Assembly: GCA_044508625.1 (NCBI GenBank)
Contig: JBIQHJ010000023.1
Span: 1 to 53,362, forward strand
Length of the DNA: 53,362 nt
DNA from: Castellaniella sp044508625
Lineage (GTDB): Bacteria > Pseudomonadota > Gammaproteobacteria > Burkholderiales > Burkholderiaceae_B
Direction: 5' to 3'
In this document: positions 1 to 8,153 of the stretch, piece by piece
Position numbering within the stretch: the first letter of the stretch is position 1
How the letters are laid out: the number at the start of each line of letters is the position of its first letter
Notes under the pieces: generated by a model
Told to the model about the DNA's origin: nothing
The model's input: only the letters and a program-made list of their open reading frames with translations
Database searches by the model: none
Position numbers and translations under genes: made by a program

Positions 1-73
1 CGGCCAGGGCCTGGACGCAGGCCGCGCCGATGCCGCGCGAACCGCCGAATACGAGGGCTGTTTTCTTGCTCAT
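1..73 (-). CDS. SDR family oxidoreductase, N-terminal fragment
   Basis: Only the first 24 codons are inside the window; the gene continues past base 1. The protein begins MSKKTALVFGGSRGIGAACV, and GGSRGIG is the glycine-rich NAD(P)-binding turn of the short-chain dehydrogenase family. The start follows AAAGGA about six bases upstream. It lies 67 bp downstream of the fused transporter gene on the same strand, so it is probably the last visible gene of that operon. The substrate cannot be told from this fragment. Confidence 0.8.
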   Translation of the reverse strand, partial: MSKKTALVFGGSRGIGAACVQALA

Positions 74-140
74 GGAAAATCCTTTGGGCTTGAGGGTCGA
101 TAGGGCAGCCGCGGGCCGGCACACCGTCGGGCGCGCCGGC

Positions 141-2663
141 TCACAGCCACAGGATCCGCTTGCGGTACTCCAGGTCCGTCAGCAGGGGCTCGGCCGGCCC
201 CTCGTGGAAGACCGAGCCGCGCTCGAGGGCGTAGACGCGGTCGGCCAGGGCCAGCACCAGATCCAGATTATGCTCGACGATGATGATCGAGATGTGCTCG
301 CGCAGCCGGTCGAACACCGTGAAGAGCTCTTGCACCACGGCGGGGGCCAGGCCTTCGAAGGGCTCGTCGAGCAGCAGCAGCCGCACATTGCCCGACAGCG
401 CGCGGGCCACGGCCACCATCTGCTGCTCGCCGCCCGACAGGTAGTCGGCGGCCACGTCCATGCGTTCACGGATGCGCGGGAAATACTCGAAGATCCGCGC
501 TTCGTCCCACACCACGCCCGAGCGTCCGTCCGTGGCGCGCGCCTGCCGCCCGAGCGCGAGGTTCTCGGCGACCGTCATGCCGGCGAACAGCCCGCGCCCC
601 TGCGGCACGTAGCCGATGCCCATGCGGGCGATGTCGGGCGCGGCGAGGCCCGAGATCTCTCGCCCCGAGAGGCCGATCGTCCCCGACGCGGGCCGCACCA
701 GGCCGATGAGCGTCTTGAGCAGGGTCGACTTGCCCGCGCCGTTGCGGCCCAGCAGCGCCACGATCTCGCCCTCGCGCACCTCCAGCGACGCCTTGTCCAG
801 GATGTGGCTCTTGCCGTAGTAGGCGTCGACCTGGTCGAAGCGCAGCAGCAGGGGCCTGTCGGCCGTCGGCGTGGCCGAGCGGCCTTGCACCGGCGGCGTG
901 CCGGTGCCGGTGTAGATTTCCTGCACCCGGCGATCGTGGCGAATGGCCTCGGGATCGCCGGTGACCAGGACCTCGCCCTGGTTCATCACGGTGACCTGGT
1001 GCGAGAACGACAGCACCCTGTCGATGTCGTGCTCGACGATCAGCACCGGGATGTTGTCGGCGATGGTGCGGATCAGGCGCGACACGCGTTCGCGCTCGGC
1101 GGCCGCCAGGCCCGCCAGGGGCTCGTCCAGCAGCAGGACCTGCGGTTTCGAACCGAGGGCGATGCCCAGGTCCACCAGGCGCTGGCCGCCGTAGGAGAGC
1201 TGGTCGCCGCCGACCTCCTCCATGCCCTCGAGCCCGAGGAATTTCATGAGTTCGGCGGTTTCCGCATGGATGCCCGGGTAGTCGTCGATGTCGCGCCAGA
1301 GATTGAAACGGCCCGGATGGCGCGCCTGCAGCGACAGGCGCAGGTTCTCGTAGATCGTCAGCCCCTTGAACAGGCTGGTGATCTGGAAGGAGCGCGCCAG
1401 GCCCATCTGGCAGATCGCCGCCGCGCGCTCGTGCTGGATCTCGCGCCCGTGCAGCAGGACCTTGCCCGAGGTGGGCATGAACATGCCCGAGATCAGGTTG
1501 AAGGTCGAGGTCTTGCCCGCCCCGTTGGGGCCGATCAGGGCGTGGATCTCGCCGGCCCGCACGGTGAGGTTCACGTCGCGCACGGCATGGATGCCGCCGA
1601 AGCGCACGTTGAGATCCCGGGCCTGCAGCACGTCGCCGGAACGGGCGGCGGGGCGCAGGAACGCGGGCAGGGGCAGGCCCTCGTGGATCCTGCGTTTGCT
1701 CATGGCCGCGCCGTCGGCCGTCGGCGGCTGGATGCGCCGCCGGATCCCGGCCCAGACGCCGGTCAGGCCCGAGGGCGAAAACAGCACGAAGGCCATGAAG
1801 ATCAGGCCGAACCACAGCAGCCAGTTGTCGGTGTAGATCGAGAACAGCTCGCGGAACAGCAGGTAGAACAGCGCGCCCAGCGCGGGCCCCAGCAGGCTGT
1901 GCATGCCGCCGATCACCACCATCGCGAGCAGCTCGCCCGAGAAGGACACGGTGGTGGATTCCGCCGCCGCCAGGTGGTGCAGGAAGACCAGCAAGGCGCC
2001 CGCCAGGCCGGTGACGCAGGCCGACAGGACGAAGGCCACGAGCTTGTAGTATTGGACGCCGTAGCCCTGGAAGGTCGCGCGCAACTGGTTTTCGCGGATC
2101 GCGACCAGCACGTGGCCGAAGGGCGAGCGCGTGACGCGCAGCAGCGCGTACAGCACCAGGGCGGCCACCACCGCCGTGAGGATGTAGTACGAGAGATAGT
2201 CGTTCAGGTCGAAGGGGCCGATCGCGCCGCGCCGCAGCCCGCCCAGGCCCCCCTCGCCGCCGGTGACGCTGGTCCAGCGAAAGGCGATGGCGAAAGTCAG
2301 CGCGCACAGCGCGAGCGTCAGCAGCGCGAAATACACGCCCCGGCGGCGCAGGATCAGGAAGCCGGCGACCAGTGACACCAGCGCCGTGAAGGCGATCGAG
2401 CACAGGATCGGCATGAGGATCTGGTTTGGAAACCAGTGCAGCTGCGCCAGCGCCGCCGCGTAGCCGCCGATGCCGAACCAGGCGCTGTGCCCGAAGGACA
2501 CCAGGCCGGTGTAGCCCACCAGCAGGTTGAGGCCCATGGCGGCCATGGCGAGGATCACCACCAGGGTGGCGCTGTCGAGCGTCAGGCCGATGCCCTGGAA
2601 GGCGATGGGCAGCACGGCGAGGCAGAGGATGCCGATCCAGAGGGGCTGGTACTTGCGGCTCAT
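141..2663 (-). CDS. Fused HAAT transporter: LivM permease + LivG ATPase + LivF ATPase
   Basis: One 840-residue polypeptide carries three subunits that are normally separate. Residues 1 to about 315 are a hydrophobic LivM-type permease. A LivG-type ATPase starts near an internal Met321 (MSKRRIHEG), with Walker A GPNGAGKT near 375, signature LSYGGQ near 487 and Walker B LLLDEP near 508. After a linker near 595-605 comes a LivF-type ATPase, with GRNGAGKST near 636 and LSGGEQQ near 740. No stop or frameshift separates the parts. With the LivH permease upstream (10-bp gap) and the binding protein at 3569-4831 it would make a complete importer. The ligand is unknown; HAAT systems carry amino acids, aromatic acids, amides and other acids. 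Confidence 0.95.
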   Translation of the reverse strand: MSRKYQPLWIGILCLAVLPIAFQGIGLTLDSATLVVILAMAAMGLNLLVGYTGLVSFGHSAWFGIGGYAAALAQLHWFPNQILMPILCSIAFTALVSLVAGFLILRRRGVYFALLTLALCALTFAIAFRWTSVTGGEGGLGGLRRGAIGPFDLNDYLSYYILTAVVAALVLYALLRVTRSPFGHVLVAIRENQLRATFQGYGVQYYKLVAFVLSACVTGLAGALLVFLHHLAAAESTTVSFSGELLAMVVIGGMHSLLGPALGALFYLLFRELFSIYTDNWLLWFGLIFMAFVLFSPSGLTGVWAGIRRRIQPPTADGAAMSKRRIHEGLPLPAFLRPAARSGDVLQARDLNVRFGGIHAVRDVNLTVRAGEIHALIGPNGAGKTSTFNLISGMFMPTSGKVLLHGREIQHERAAAICQMGLARSFQITSLFKGLTIYENLRLSLQARHPGRFNLWRDIDDYPGIHAETAELMKFLGLEGMEEVGGDQLSYGGQRLVDLGIALGSKPQVLLLDEPLAGLAAAERERVSRLIRTIADNIPVLIVEHDIDRVLSFSHQVTVMNQGEVLVTGDPEAIRHDRRVQEIYTGTGTPPVQGRSATPTADRPLLLRFDQVDAYYGKSHILDKASLEVREGEIVALLGRNGAGKSTLLKTLIGLVRPASGTIGLSGREISGLAAPDIARMGIGYVPQGRGLFAGMTVAENLALGRQARATDGRSGVVWDEARIFEYFPRIRERMDVAADYLSGGEQQMVAVARALSGNVRLLLLDEPFEGLAPAVVQELFTVFDRLREHISIIIVEHNLDLVLALADRVYALERGSVFHEGPAEPLLTDLEYRKRILWL

Positions 2664-2673
2664 TTCGCGGCCC

Positions 2674-3549
2674 TCACTCGAAACGCTCGATCCGCTTGCC
2701 GAGCAGCCCGCGCGGGCGGAACATCAGCACCAGGAACATCAGCACGTACATGGAGGCCTCGCCGGCCGCCGATTCGAAATAGATCGTGATGCCGCGGACC
2801 ACGCCGACCAGCATCGCCGCCAGCACCACCCCCCAGAAGCTGCCCAGCCCGCCGATGATGACCACCACGAAGGCCACGGTCATGATCTCGGTGCCCATGG
2901 CGGGATGGACGACCGCGATCGGCCCGAACAGCACGCCGCCGAGTGCCGCGGTCGCCACGCCCAGCATGACGATCGCCGTCATGTAGGGCTGCAGGCGGAT
3001 GCCGAGCGCCGCCACCATGTCGGGCTTCTGTACCCCGGCGCGGATGACCCTGCCGAAAGGCGTCTTGTGCAGCAGCAGCCAGATCCCGGTCATCACGAGC
3101 AGCACCACCAGCAGGATGAACAGGCGGTACCTGGAGAACAGGAAATCGCCGATCGCGACCGAGCCCTTGAAGGCAGCGGGCATGGTCGAGGGCAGCGGCG
3201 AGGCGCCCCAGATCATGCGGATCGCCTGCTCGACCACCATCGCCAGCGCAAACGTCACCAGCAGGCTGAGGATGGGGTCGGCCGTGTAGAAGCGGCGCAG
3301 CAGGAATCGCTCGAACAGGATGCCCAGCAGCGCCACCAGCACCGGCGTGATGACGATGCTGCCGCCGAAGCCCAGGTGGCGCATGACCTCCAGCGAAACG
3401 TAGGCGCCGATCGCGTAGAAGGCGCCGTGGGCGAGGTTGACGATGCCGCCGACGCTGAAGATCAGGGACAGGCCCAGGGCGAGCAGCAGGTAGTAGCCGC
3501 CGAGCACCAGGCCATTGACGGCCTGTTCGAGGAAGAAAACGAATTCCAT
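2674..3549 (-). CDS. Branched-chain amino acid-type ABC permease, LivH family
   Basis: A 291-residue, almost wholly hydrophobic inner-membrane permease with the usual LivH opening (EQAVNGLVLGGYYLLLALGLSL) and the segment VNLAHGAFYAIGAY. It should pair with the permease part of the downstream fusion to form the channel. The binding protein gene lies 19 bp upstream and the fusion 10 bp downstream, so co-translation is likely. Length is normal for the family. The transported compound is not deducible. Confidence 0.93.
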   Translation of the reverse strand: MEFVFFLEQAVNGLVLGGYYLLLALGLSLIFSVGGIVNLAHGAFYAIGAYVSLEVMRHLGFGGSIVITPVLVALLGILFERFLLRRFYTADPILSLLVTFALAMVVEQAIRMIWGASPLPSTMPAAFKGSVAIGDFLFSRYRLFILLVVLLVMTGIWLLLHKTPFGRVIRAGVQKPDMVAALGIRLQPYMTAIVMLGVATAALGGVLFGPIAVVHPAMGTEIMTVAFVVVIIGGLGSFWGVVLAAMLVGVVRGITIYFESAAGEASMYVLMFLVLMFRPRGLLGKRIERFE

Positions 3550-3568
3550 GTCCGTCCGGGCGCCGGCT

Positions 3569-4831
3569 TTACATGACGCAGGTGTTTTCGGACTTGGGCG
3601 GCGCGAGGACCTCGAGCGACTGGTCGGGCGCCGGGACGGGGTCGCCGAAGACCAGGAAATCCTGGGGACCCTTGACCTGGTCGGGCGGCATCACCGTGAA
3701 GGGATAGGCCTCCTGCATGAGCTGGTGGTCCCATGGACGGAAATAGGCCTTGCGCGCCTTCAGGATGTCGAACTGCGCCCCCGATTCCAGGTAGGCGATG
3801 AGCTTGTCCGTGTCAGTCGATTTCGTCTCGGTGATCGCCTGGGCCAGGATCCTGAGCGAAATGTATTCGATCCAGGCGTGGTTCTCGGGGATCTTGTTGT
3901 ATTTCTTGGTGAACTCGGCCACGAAGGCCTCGGAGCCCGGGGTCCGCAGCTTGTGGTGCCATACCGTCGGCCAGATGCCGCTGAGGTTGCCGGCGCCGGC
4001 CGCCCAGGCGTCGGCGGTGTTGAGGTTGAAGCCCGCGATCGGGTATTGCAGGCCGAACTCGGCATATTGCTTGACGAAGTTCGTCACCTGGTTGCCCGCG
4101 AGATTGCAGGCGACGACGTCGGGCCTGGCCTGGCGGATCTTGAGCAGGTAGGGGCTGAAGTCGGTCACGTCGGTGGCGACCAGCTCGTCGCCGATGATGG
4201 TGCCGTCGTGCGCCTTGACGAACTTGCGCACCGCCGCCGACAGATCGTGGCCGAACAGGTAGTCGGCCGTCAGGGCGTAGATCTTTTTCCCCTTGATCAG
4301 GCCGTCGCGGGCCAGGGCCTCGCCCGCCGCGTTGACCATGACGGTCACCGGGATGTCGATGTGGAAGGTATAGCGGTTGCAGTCCTTGCCGCGCAGCGTG
4401 TCGGACCGCGCGCCGGTGTTCAGGAACAGGATCTTGTTGCGGGCGGCGACCTGCGAGATGGCCAGGGCCGAGGCCGAGCTGATCTCGCCCATCAGCGCCA
4501 TGACGCGGTCGCGCTCGATCATGCGCTGCGCCTTGGAGGAGGCGACCTGGGGATTGACCGAGTCCTCCGAGATGACCTCGAGCTTGCGGCCGAGCAGCCC
4601 GCCGCCGGCGTTGATCTGCTCTGCGGCCAGCCGTATGCCCATGACGGCATAGTCGCCCAGGGCGCCCAGGAATCCCGTCATGGGGGTGAGATGGCCGATC
4701 TTGATGGGGTCCGACTGGGCATTGCCCAGCAGCGGGAAACCGAATGCCGCACTGCCGATCAATGCCGCGCCGGATTTCAGCACGGTACGGCGCGGAATCG
4801 ACGCGCCCGTGTTCTGCTTGCCGTATTTCAT
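3569..4831 (-). CDS. HAAT-family periplasmic binding protein with Tat-type signal
   Basis: A 420-residue Peripla_BP_6 (Leu/Ile/Val-binding type) protein; mature sequence SDPIKIGHLTPMTGFLGALGDYAVMG. The ATG at 4831 is chosen because GGAGAC lies just upstream and the signal begins directly; the frame is open 39 codons further, but that part looks non-coding. The signal has twin arginines (PRRTVLKSGAALIG, Arg14-Arg15), suggesting Tat rather than Sec export. It is the first gene of a transporter unit, and a LysR-box-like dyad lies 110 bp upstream at 4941-4955. It differs clearly from the other binding proteins in the window. Confidence 0.92.
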   Translation of the reverse strand: MKYGKQNTGASIPRRTVLKSGAALIGSAAFGFPLLGNAQSDPIKIGHLTPMTGFLGALGDYAVMGIRLAAEQINAGGGLLGRKLEVISEDSVNPQVASSKAQRMIERDRVMALMGEISSASALAISQVAARNKILFLNTGARSDTLRGKDCNRYTFHIDIPVTVMVNAAGEALARDGLIKGKKIYALTADYLFGHDLSAAVRKFVKAHDGTIIGDELVATDVTDFSPYLLKIRQARPDVVACNLAGNQVTNFVKQYAEFGLQYPIAGFNLNTADAWAAGAGNLSGIWPTVWHHKLRTPGSEAFVAEFTKKYNKIPENHAWIEYISLRILAQAITETKSTDTDKLIAYLESGAQFDILKARKAYFRPWDHQLMQEAYPFTVMPPDQVKGPQDFLVFGDPVPAPDQSLEVLAPPKSENTCVM

Positions 4832-4951
4832 GGCGTTGTCTCCGATGGATGATGCAGGGTTGCTGCTTCTTTTTGGAATGGCAAGTCGATGATAGGGGTT
4901 TATGCGCCTCGCCATGAAATACCGTTTTTCGAGATAGGGTATAGGCAATTC
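4832..4951. promoter_or_regulatory. Intergenic promoter region upstream of the Tat-signal binding protein
   Basis: This 120-bp gap separates the ten-gene operon from the next transporter unit on the same strand. It holds the dyad at 4941-4955 and, next to it, a run that closely resembles the upstream region of the aldehyde dehydrogenase at 17630: GTTTTT, GAG(G)AT, GGTATA(A/G)GCAA in the same order. No convincing -35/-10 pair is visible, which fits an activator-dependent promoter. Confidence 0.5.
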
Positions 4952-4955
4952 CTAT
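4941..4955. promoter_or_regulatory. LysR-type operator candidate (box A)
   Basis: ATAGGCAATTCCTAT is a perfect dyad with 5-bp arms (ATAGG/CCTAT) and 5-bp spacer, and it meets the T-N11-A rule for LysR-family sites. The left arm overlaps the end of the epimerase gene (stop at 4952). It matches boxes B, C and D at 17716, 18825 and 20764. Confidence 0.55.
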
Positions 4956-5929
4956 GACCCCGTCCCCGCCGCCTTTTTCGCCGAGCGTTCCGCCCGGGCC
5001 GCGAGAATGGATTTCTCCAGGCCCGCCCGCAGGTCGTATTGCGGGCGATAGCCGAGCTCCTCGCGGGCCCTGGAGATGTCGAGCGCCCCTTTGCGCGCCG
5101 TGGGATAGCGGTCGCCGTGCAGATACAGCCCAGGCGCCGTCGAAATGTCGGCGCCCGGCACGAGCTCGCGCACGAAGCGCGCCGCGTCGTCGATGGTGGG
5201 CGATTGTCCCGTCGCGATGTGATAGGCGTCGAAACGGTGGTCCCGCTTGTCCAGGGCCAGCAGGACGCCGGCCACCGTATCGTCGATGTAGACCTGGTCC
5301 ACGGCCAGGTCCCCGCCGGTCTTCAGGTGGTAGGGGACCCCATCCAGCGCGGCATCGATGAAGACCTTGGGCACGCGGGCCCTGGGCAGGTCGGGGCCGT
5401 ACACCCAGCACGTCCGGACGTTGATGCATTCCAGACCATGGCGGTCGGTGTAGACTCGCCCGTAATGCTCGGCGGCGAGCTTGGTCAGGCCGTAGATGCT
5501 CGTGGGCTTCTGGGGATGATCCTCGGTGATGACGGGCGCGGTGAAGTCGCCGTAGGTTTCCTCGGTGCTGATGTGCACCACCCGCCTGACGCCGTGGTGG
5601 CGCATGGCCTCGAACAAATTGATCGAGCCCTCCGTATTGACCCGCAAGGTCTTGATCGGAATGTCAGCCGCGGGAGCCACTCCGACGATCGCGGCGGTGT
5701 GCACGATCGCCGTGGGCTCGTGGGCCCGGAAGATGTCGACGACCTGGCTCCATTCGCCCAGGTCCGCCTCGGCCAGTGCCAGCCCGGGATTCCGGGAGGC
5801 CAATCGGAGCGATGCGGGCGAGGATCTCAGGTCCAGCGCCACCACCCGATCCCCGCGTGCCAGCAGCGCCTTGACGATTGCGATCCCCAGCCAGCCGGAA
5901 GCGCCGGTGACGAGAATTTTTTGCGACAT
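4952..5929 (-). CDS. NAD-dependent epimerase/dehydratase (extended SDR)
   Basis: A 325-residue extended SDR. It has the Rossmann motif VTGASGWLGIAI (residues 7-18), Ser121/Thr122 and the Tyr146-x3-Lys150 catalytic pair (IYGLTK). Such enzymes oxidise, epimerise or dehydrate nucleotide sugars and related hydroxy compounds. ATG at 5929 is preferred, with GAGG upstream; an in-frame GTG at 5941 would overlap the cupin gene. It is the last gene of the ten-gene unit, 8 bp after the cupin. With a second epimerase (6362-7321) and a xylose-isomerase-like protein nearby, a carbohydrate-like or polyol acid substrate is plausible but unproven. Confidence 0.88.
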   Translation of the reverse strand: MSQKILVTGASGWLGIAIVKALLARGDRVVALDLRSSPASLRLASRNPGLALAEADLGEWSQVVDIFRAHEPTAIVHTAAIVGVAPAADIPIKTLRVNTEGSINLFEAMRHHGVRRVVHISTEETYGDFTAPVITEDHPQKPTSIYGLTKLAAEHYGRVYTDRHGLECINVRTCWVYGPDLPRARVPKVFIDAALDGVPYHLKTGGDLAVDQVYIDDTVAGVLLALDKRDHRFDAYHIATGQSPTIDDAARFVRELVPGADISTAPGLYLHGDRYPTARKGALDISRAREELGYRPQYDLRAGLEKSILAARAERSAKKAAGTGS

Positions 5930-5937
5930 GCCGCGCC

Positions 5938-6348
5938 TCACTCGTCCGTCGGGGGAGTCGTGATGACCAGGAACACGAGCGTTTCGGTCCCCGTGCAGTG
6001 CAGTTCATGCACCACGCCAGGCGGTATGAACGCGACGTCATTGGTGCGGACCACGCGCCGCTCGCCGTCGGTGATCAGCACGCCTTCCCCGCTGAGCACG
6101 TGGTAGATCTGCTCCTGGACCTTGTGGACGTGGCTTTCCACGAAGGCGCCGGGCTCGTAGCAGGAAATCCGGTGGTCGAAGAACCTGCTGCCGTTCTGCG
6201 CGGGTGTGACGATGGCTTTCGACAGCGCCTGGTGGTGATGGCCGGGATATTCGATCCAGAAGAGTTCGGCCAGGTTGCGGGTGACGGCCGCAGCATAGGG
6301 GACGGATGGCGGCTGGGGCTCGGTCGTGTCCGTGTGTCGTGTATTCAT
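5938..6348 (-). CDS. Small cupin-domain protein
   Basis: A 136-residue single-domain cupin. The first cupin motif has His73, His75 and Glu79 (ESHVHKVQEQIYHVLSGEG), and the second has His114 in PPGVVHEL, giving a likely His3-Glu metal site. Single cupins act as isomerases, dioxygenases, lyases or ligand binders; which applies here cannot be told. AGGAGA lies close before the ATG. It sits 13 bp after one epimerase and 8 bp before the other, so it probably acts on the same intermediate. Confidence 0.88.
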   Translation of the reverse strand: MNTRHTDTTEPQPPSVPYAAAVTRNLAELFWIEYPGHHHQALSKAIVTPAQNGSRFFDHRISCYEPGAFVESHVHKVQEQIYHVLSGEGVLITDGERRVVRTNDVAFIPPGVVHELHCTGTETLVFLVITTPPTDE

Positions 6349-6361
6349 CGTGGGTCTCCTG

Positions 6362-7321
6362 TCAGGACGATCGGGGCGTCTGCTCGATCAGATTGCGTTG
6401 GCTGAATTCGGGAATGAACCCCAGCCGCTCTTGGGCGGGCCGCAGGTCATAGAGCGATGCGTAGGGATTCCGGCGGTACAGCTCCGGATCCCTGACTTCG
6501 ACCGGCCGTCCCAGGATGCGCTCCAGCCGCTGAACGGTCGGCTCGGGGGCCAGCGTGTCCCTGGACGCGAGGTAGAAGGCCTCGAAGGGCCAGGCCGGAG
6601 TCCCGGGCGCCTTCATGAGCAGCGCCAGCCAGAAGGCGCGGGCGAGGTCGCGAGGGTCGATGTGGTTGAACAAGGGGCCGCCTCCCGCCGACGAGGGGCC
6701 GCCGGCCTTCCGTCCGGTGTAGTTCTCGGGATCGCGGGCGCGGGCGCGGATCTCGCCCTCCATTTCCGGGTAGGCGACGAAGACGGTGCGCAGGGCGATG
6801 ACCTCCAGGCCGCGCAGCGCGAAAGATTTGCCGATGTCCTCGCCCAGGACCTTGCTGAGGGCGTATGGGTCGGTGGCTCGCAAGGGGTGCGCCAGGTCGA
6901 CCGGCATGTAGTCCGGCGGCACCATCGCGCCTTCGCGCACCGTGTAGCCGAGCACCGAGTCGCTGGAGCAGAACACCACGCGCCGGATGCCGGCTTCCTC
7001 GCTGGCCCGGAATGCGTTCCAGGCGCCCAGGGTATTGATGCGCAGGATGTCGTCGCCGTCGCCCGCCCAGATGTTGGGCCGGGCGGCGATGTGCAGGACG
7101 GCGAAGCAGCCTTCCACCGCGCGCCGGAGGCAGGCGAGGTCGGTGATGTCGCCGGTCTGCCATTCGATGGGCTCCTCGGCCTGGCGCAGGTCCAGCCCCC
7201 GGACCTGGAGGCCCTGGTGCAGGAGCTCGCGCACGACGTGCCTGCCGAGCAGGCCCGCGGCGCCGGTTACCAGGACCCGGGGCCTGGCGGGTTCGAAATG
7301 GATGGGTGCTTCCGTTGTCAT
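6362..7321 (-). CDS. NAD-dependent epimerase/dehydratase (extended SDR)
   Basis: A 319-residue extended SDR with VTGAAGLLGRHVV (residues 18-30) and a Tyr153-x3-Lys157 active site (YALSK). It resembles the uronate dehydrogenase/UDP-glucose epimerase group in layout, and uronate oxidation is one possibility, but no specific motif settles it. Only one base separates it from the stop of the TIM-barrel gene upstream, so the two are almost certainly translated together. It is only distantly similar to the other epimerase of this operon, so this is not a recent duplicate. Confidence 0.88.
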   Translation of the reverse strand: MTTEAPIHFEPARPRVLVTGAAGLLGRHVVRELLHQGLQVRGLDLRQAEEPIEWQTGDITDLACLRRAVEGCFAVLHIAARPNIWAGDGDDILRINTLGAWNAFRASEEAGIRRVVFCSSDSVLGYTVREGAMVPPDYMPVDLAHPLRATDPYALSKVLGEDIGKSFALRGLEVIALRTVFVAYPEMEGEIRARARDPENYTGRKAGGPSSAGGGPLFNHIDPRDLARAFWLALLMKAPGTPAWPFEAFYLASRDTLAPEPTVQRLERILGRPVEVRDPELYRRNPYASLYDLRPAQERLGFIPEFSQRNLIEQTPRSS

Positions 7322-7322
7322 C

Positions 7323-8153
7323 CTATGGTTTCCTGAGTGCCACCAGGCCGTGCCTGGTCAGTGAGTCGTGACTTTGGAGGATCGAGGCGAGGGCGTCCCG
7401 ATCGATGATTTCGAGCAATACCGGACCGTCGTAGGCATGCGTGCGCAAGGCGGTCGCGAGCTGTTCGAAGGGAACGTCGCCTTTCCCGACGGGGTCGTGG
7501 CGCCAGGCCCCGCGCGTCGTGTCCGAGCAATGCACCAGTTCGATCCGATTCCCGAGGCTCTCGATGCCTTCCCGCGGGGACTCCCCGATGAAATGCGCGT
7601 TGGCCACGTCGTAGCATGCGCAAAGGACGTCCTCATTTCCCATGTCGTCGAGGAATGCCCGGATGTCGCTCGATCGGGGCAGCGCGGCAAAAGGGACGTT
7701 CTCGATCGCCAGTCCGACGCCCAGGTCGCGCGCGAAGGGTATCAGGGCGCCGATCGTGTCCTGCACGAGGGCCTTCGATTGTGCGGGCGGACAGGGCAGC
7801 AGCGGGTTGACGCGCCCCGGCACGGTGACCAGGAGCGGCGCGCCGAGGTCCGCGGCCAGCGACAGGGCCTTCCGGAACATCATGATCGTGTAGTCGCGGG
7901 TGGCCGCGAAGGGGCTCGCCAGGTTCGTGTCCAGGCTGGGCAGATTGAGCGACGTGAACGACAGGCCCTCGCCCTGCATGTACGCGCGCAGCGCCCGCCG
8001 CTGGGCGCCGGAGGACTCGGGATCGAGGTGGGGCGGATTGATGACGCCTTCGAACTGGCGGTAGCCGAGCGGCGCGAGCTGCCCGAGGCAGTCTTTCAGC
8101 GGGTGGCTCCAGATGTATCCGTAGGTGTTGATGCCGGCCTGCGGGGCGTTCAT
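7323..8153 (-). CDS. Xylose-isomerase-like TIM-barrel protein (sugar phosphate isomerase/epimerase family)
   Basis: A 276-residue protein of the AP endonuclease 2/xylose isomerase-like superfamily. The expected metal ligands are visible: Glu151 (AIENVPF), Asp182 and His187 (DVANAHF), His208 and Asp211 (VHCSD), and Glu248 (LLEIID). The family includes ketose epimerases, inosose dehydratases and 3-dehydroshikimate dehydratases, so isomerisation or dehydration of a polyhydroxylated compound is the best guess. Its ATG overlaps the TGA of the transporter fusion by 4 bases (ATGA), showing translational coupling. Confidence 0.88.
   Translation of the reverse strand: MNAPQAGINTYGYIWSHPLKDCLGQLAPLGYRQFEGVINPPHLDPESSGAQRRALRAYMQGEGLSFTSLNLPSLDTNLASPFAATRDYTIMMFRKALSLAADLGAPLLVTVPGRVNPLLPCPPAQSKALVQDTIGALIPFARDLGVGLAIENVPFAALPRSSDIRAFLDDMGNEDVLCACYDVANAHFIGESPREGIESLGNRIELVHCSDTTRGAWRHDPVGKGDVPFEQLATALRTHAYDGPVLLEIIDRDALASILQSHDSLTRHGLVALRKP

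Noticed and set aside
30..2375. A 781-codon open frame on the plus strand
   Set aside because: It is the antisense shadow of the fused transporter gene. It is rich in His, Arg, Gln and Ala with no domain, as expected from high-GC third positions.
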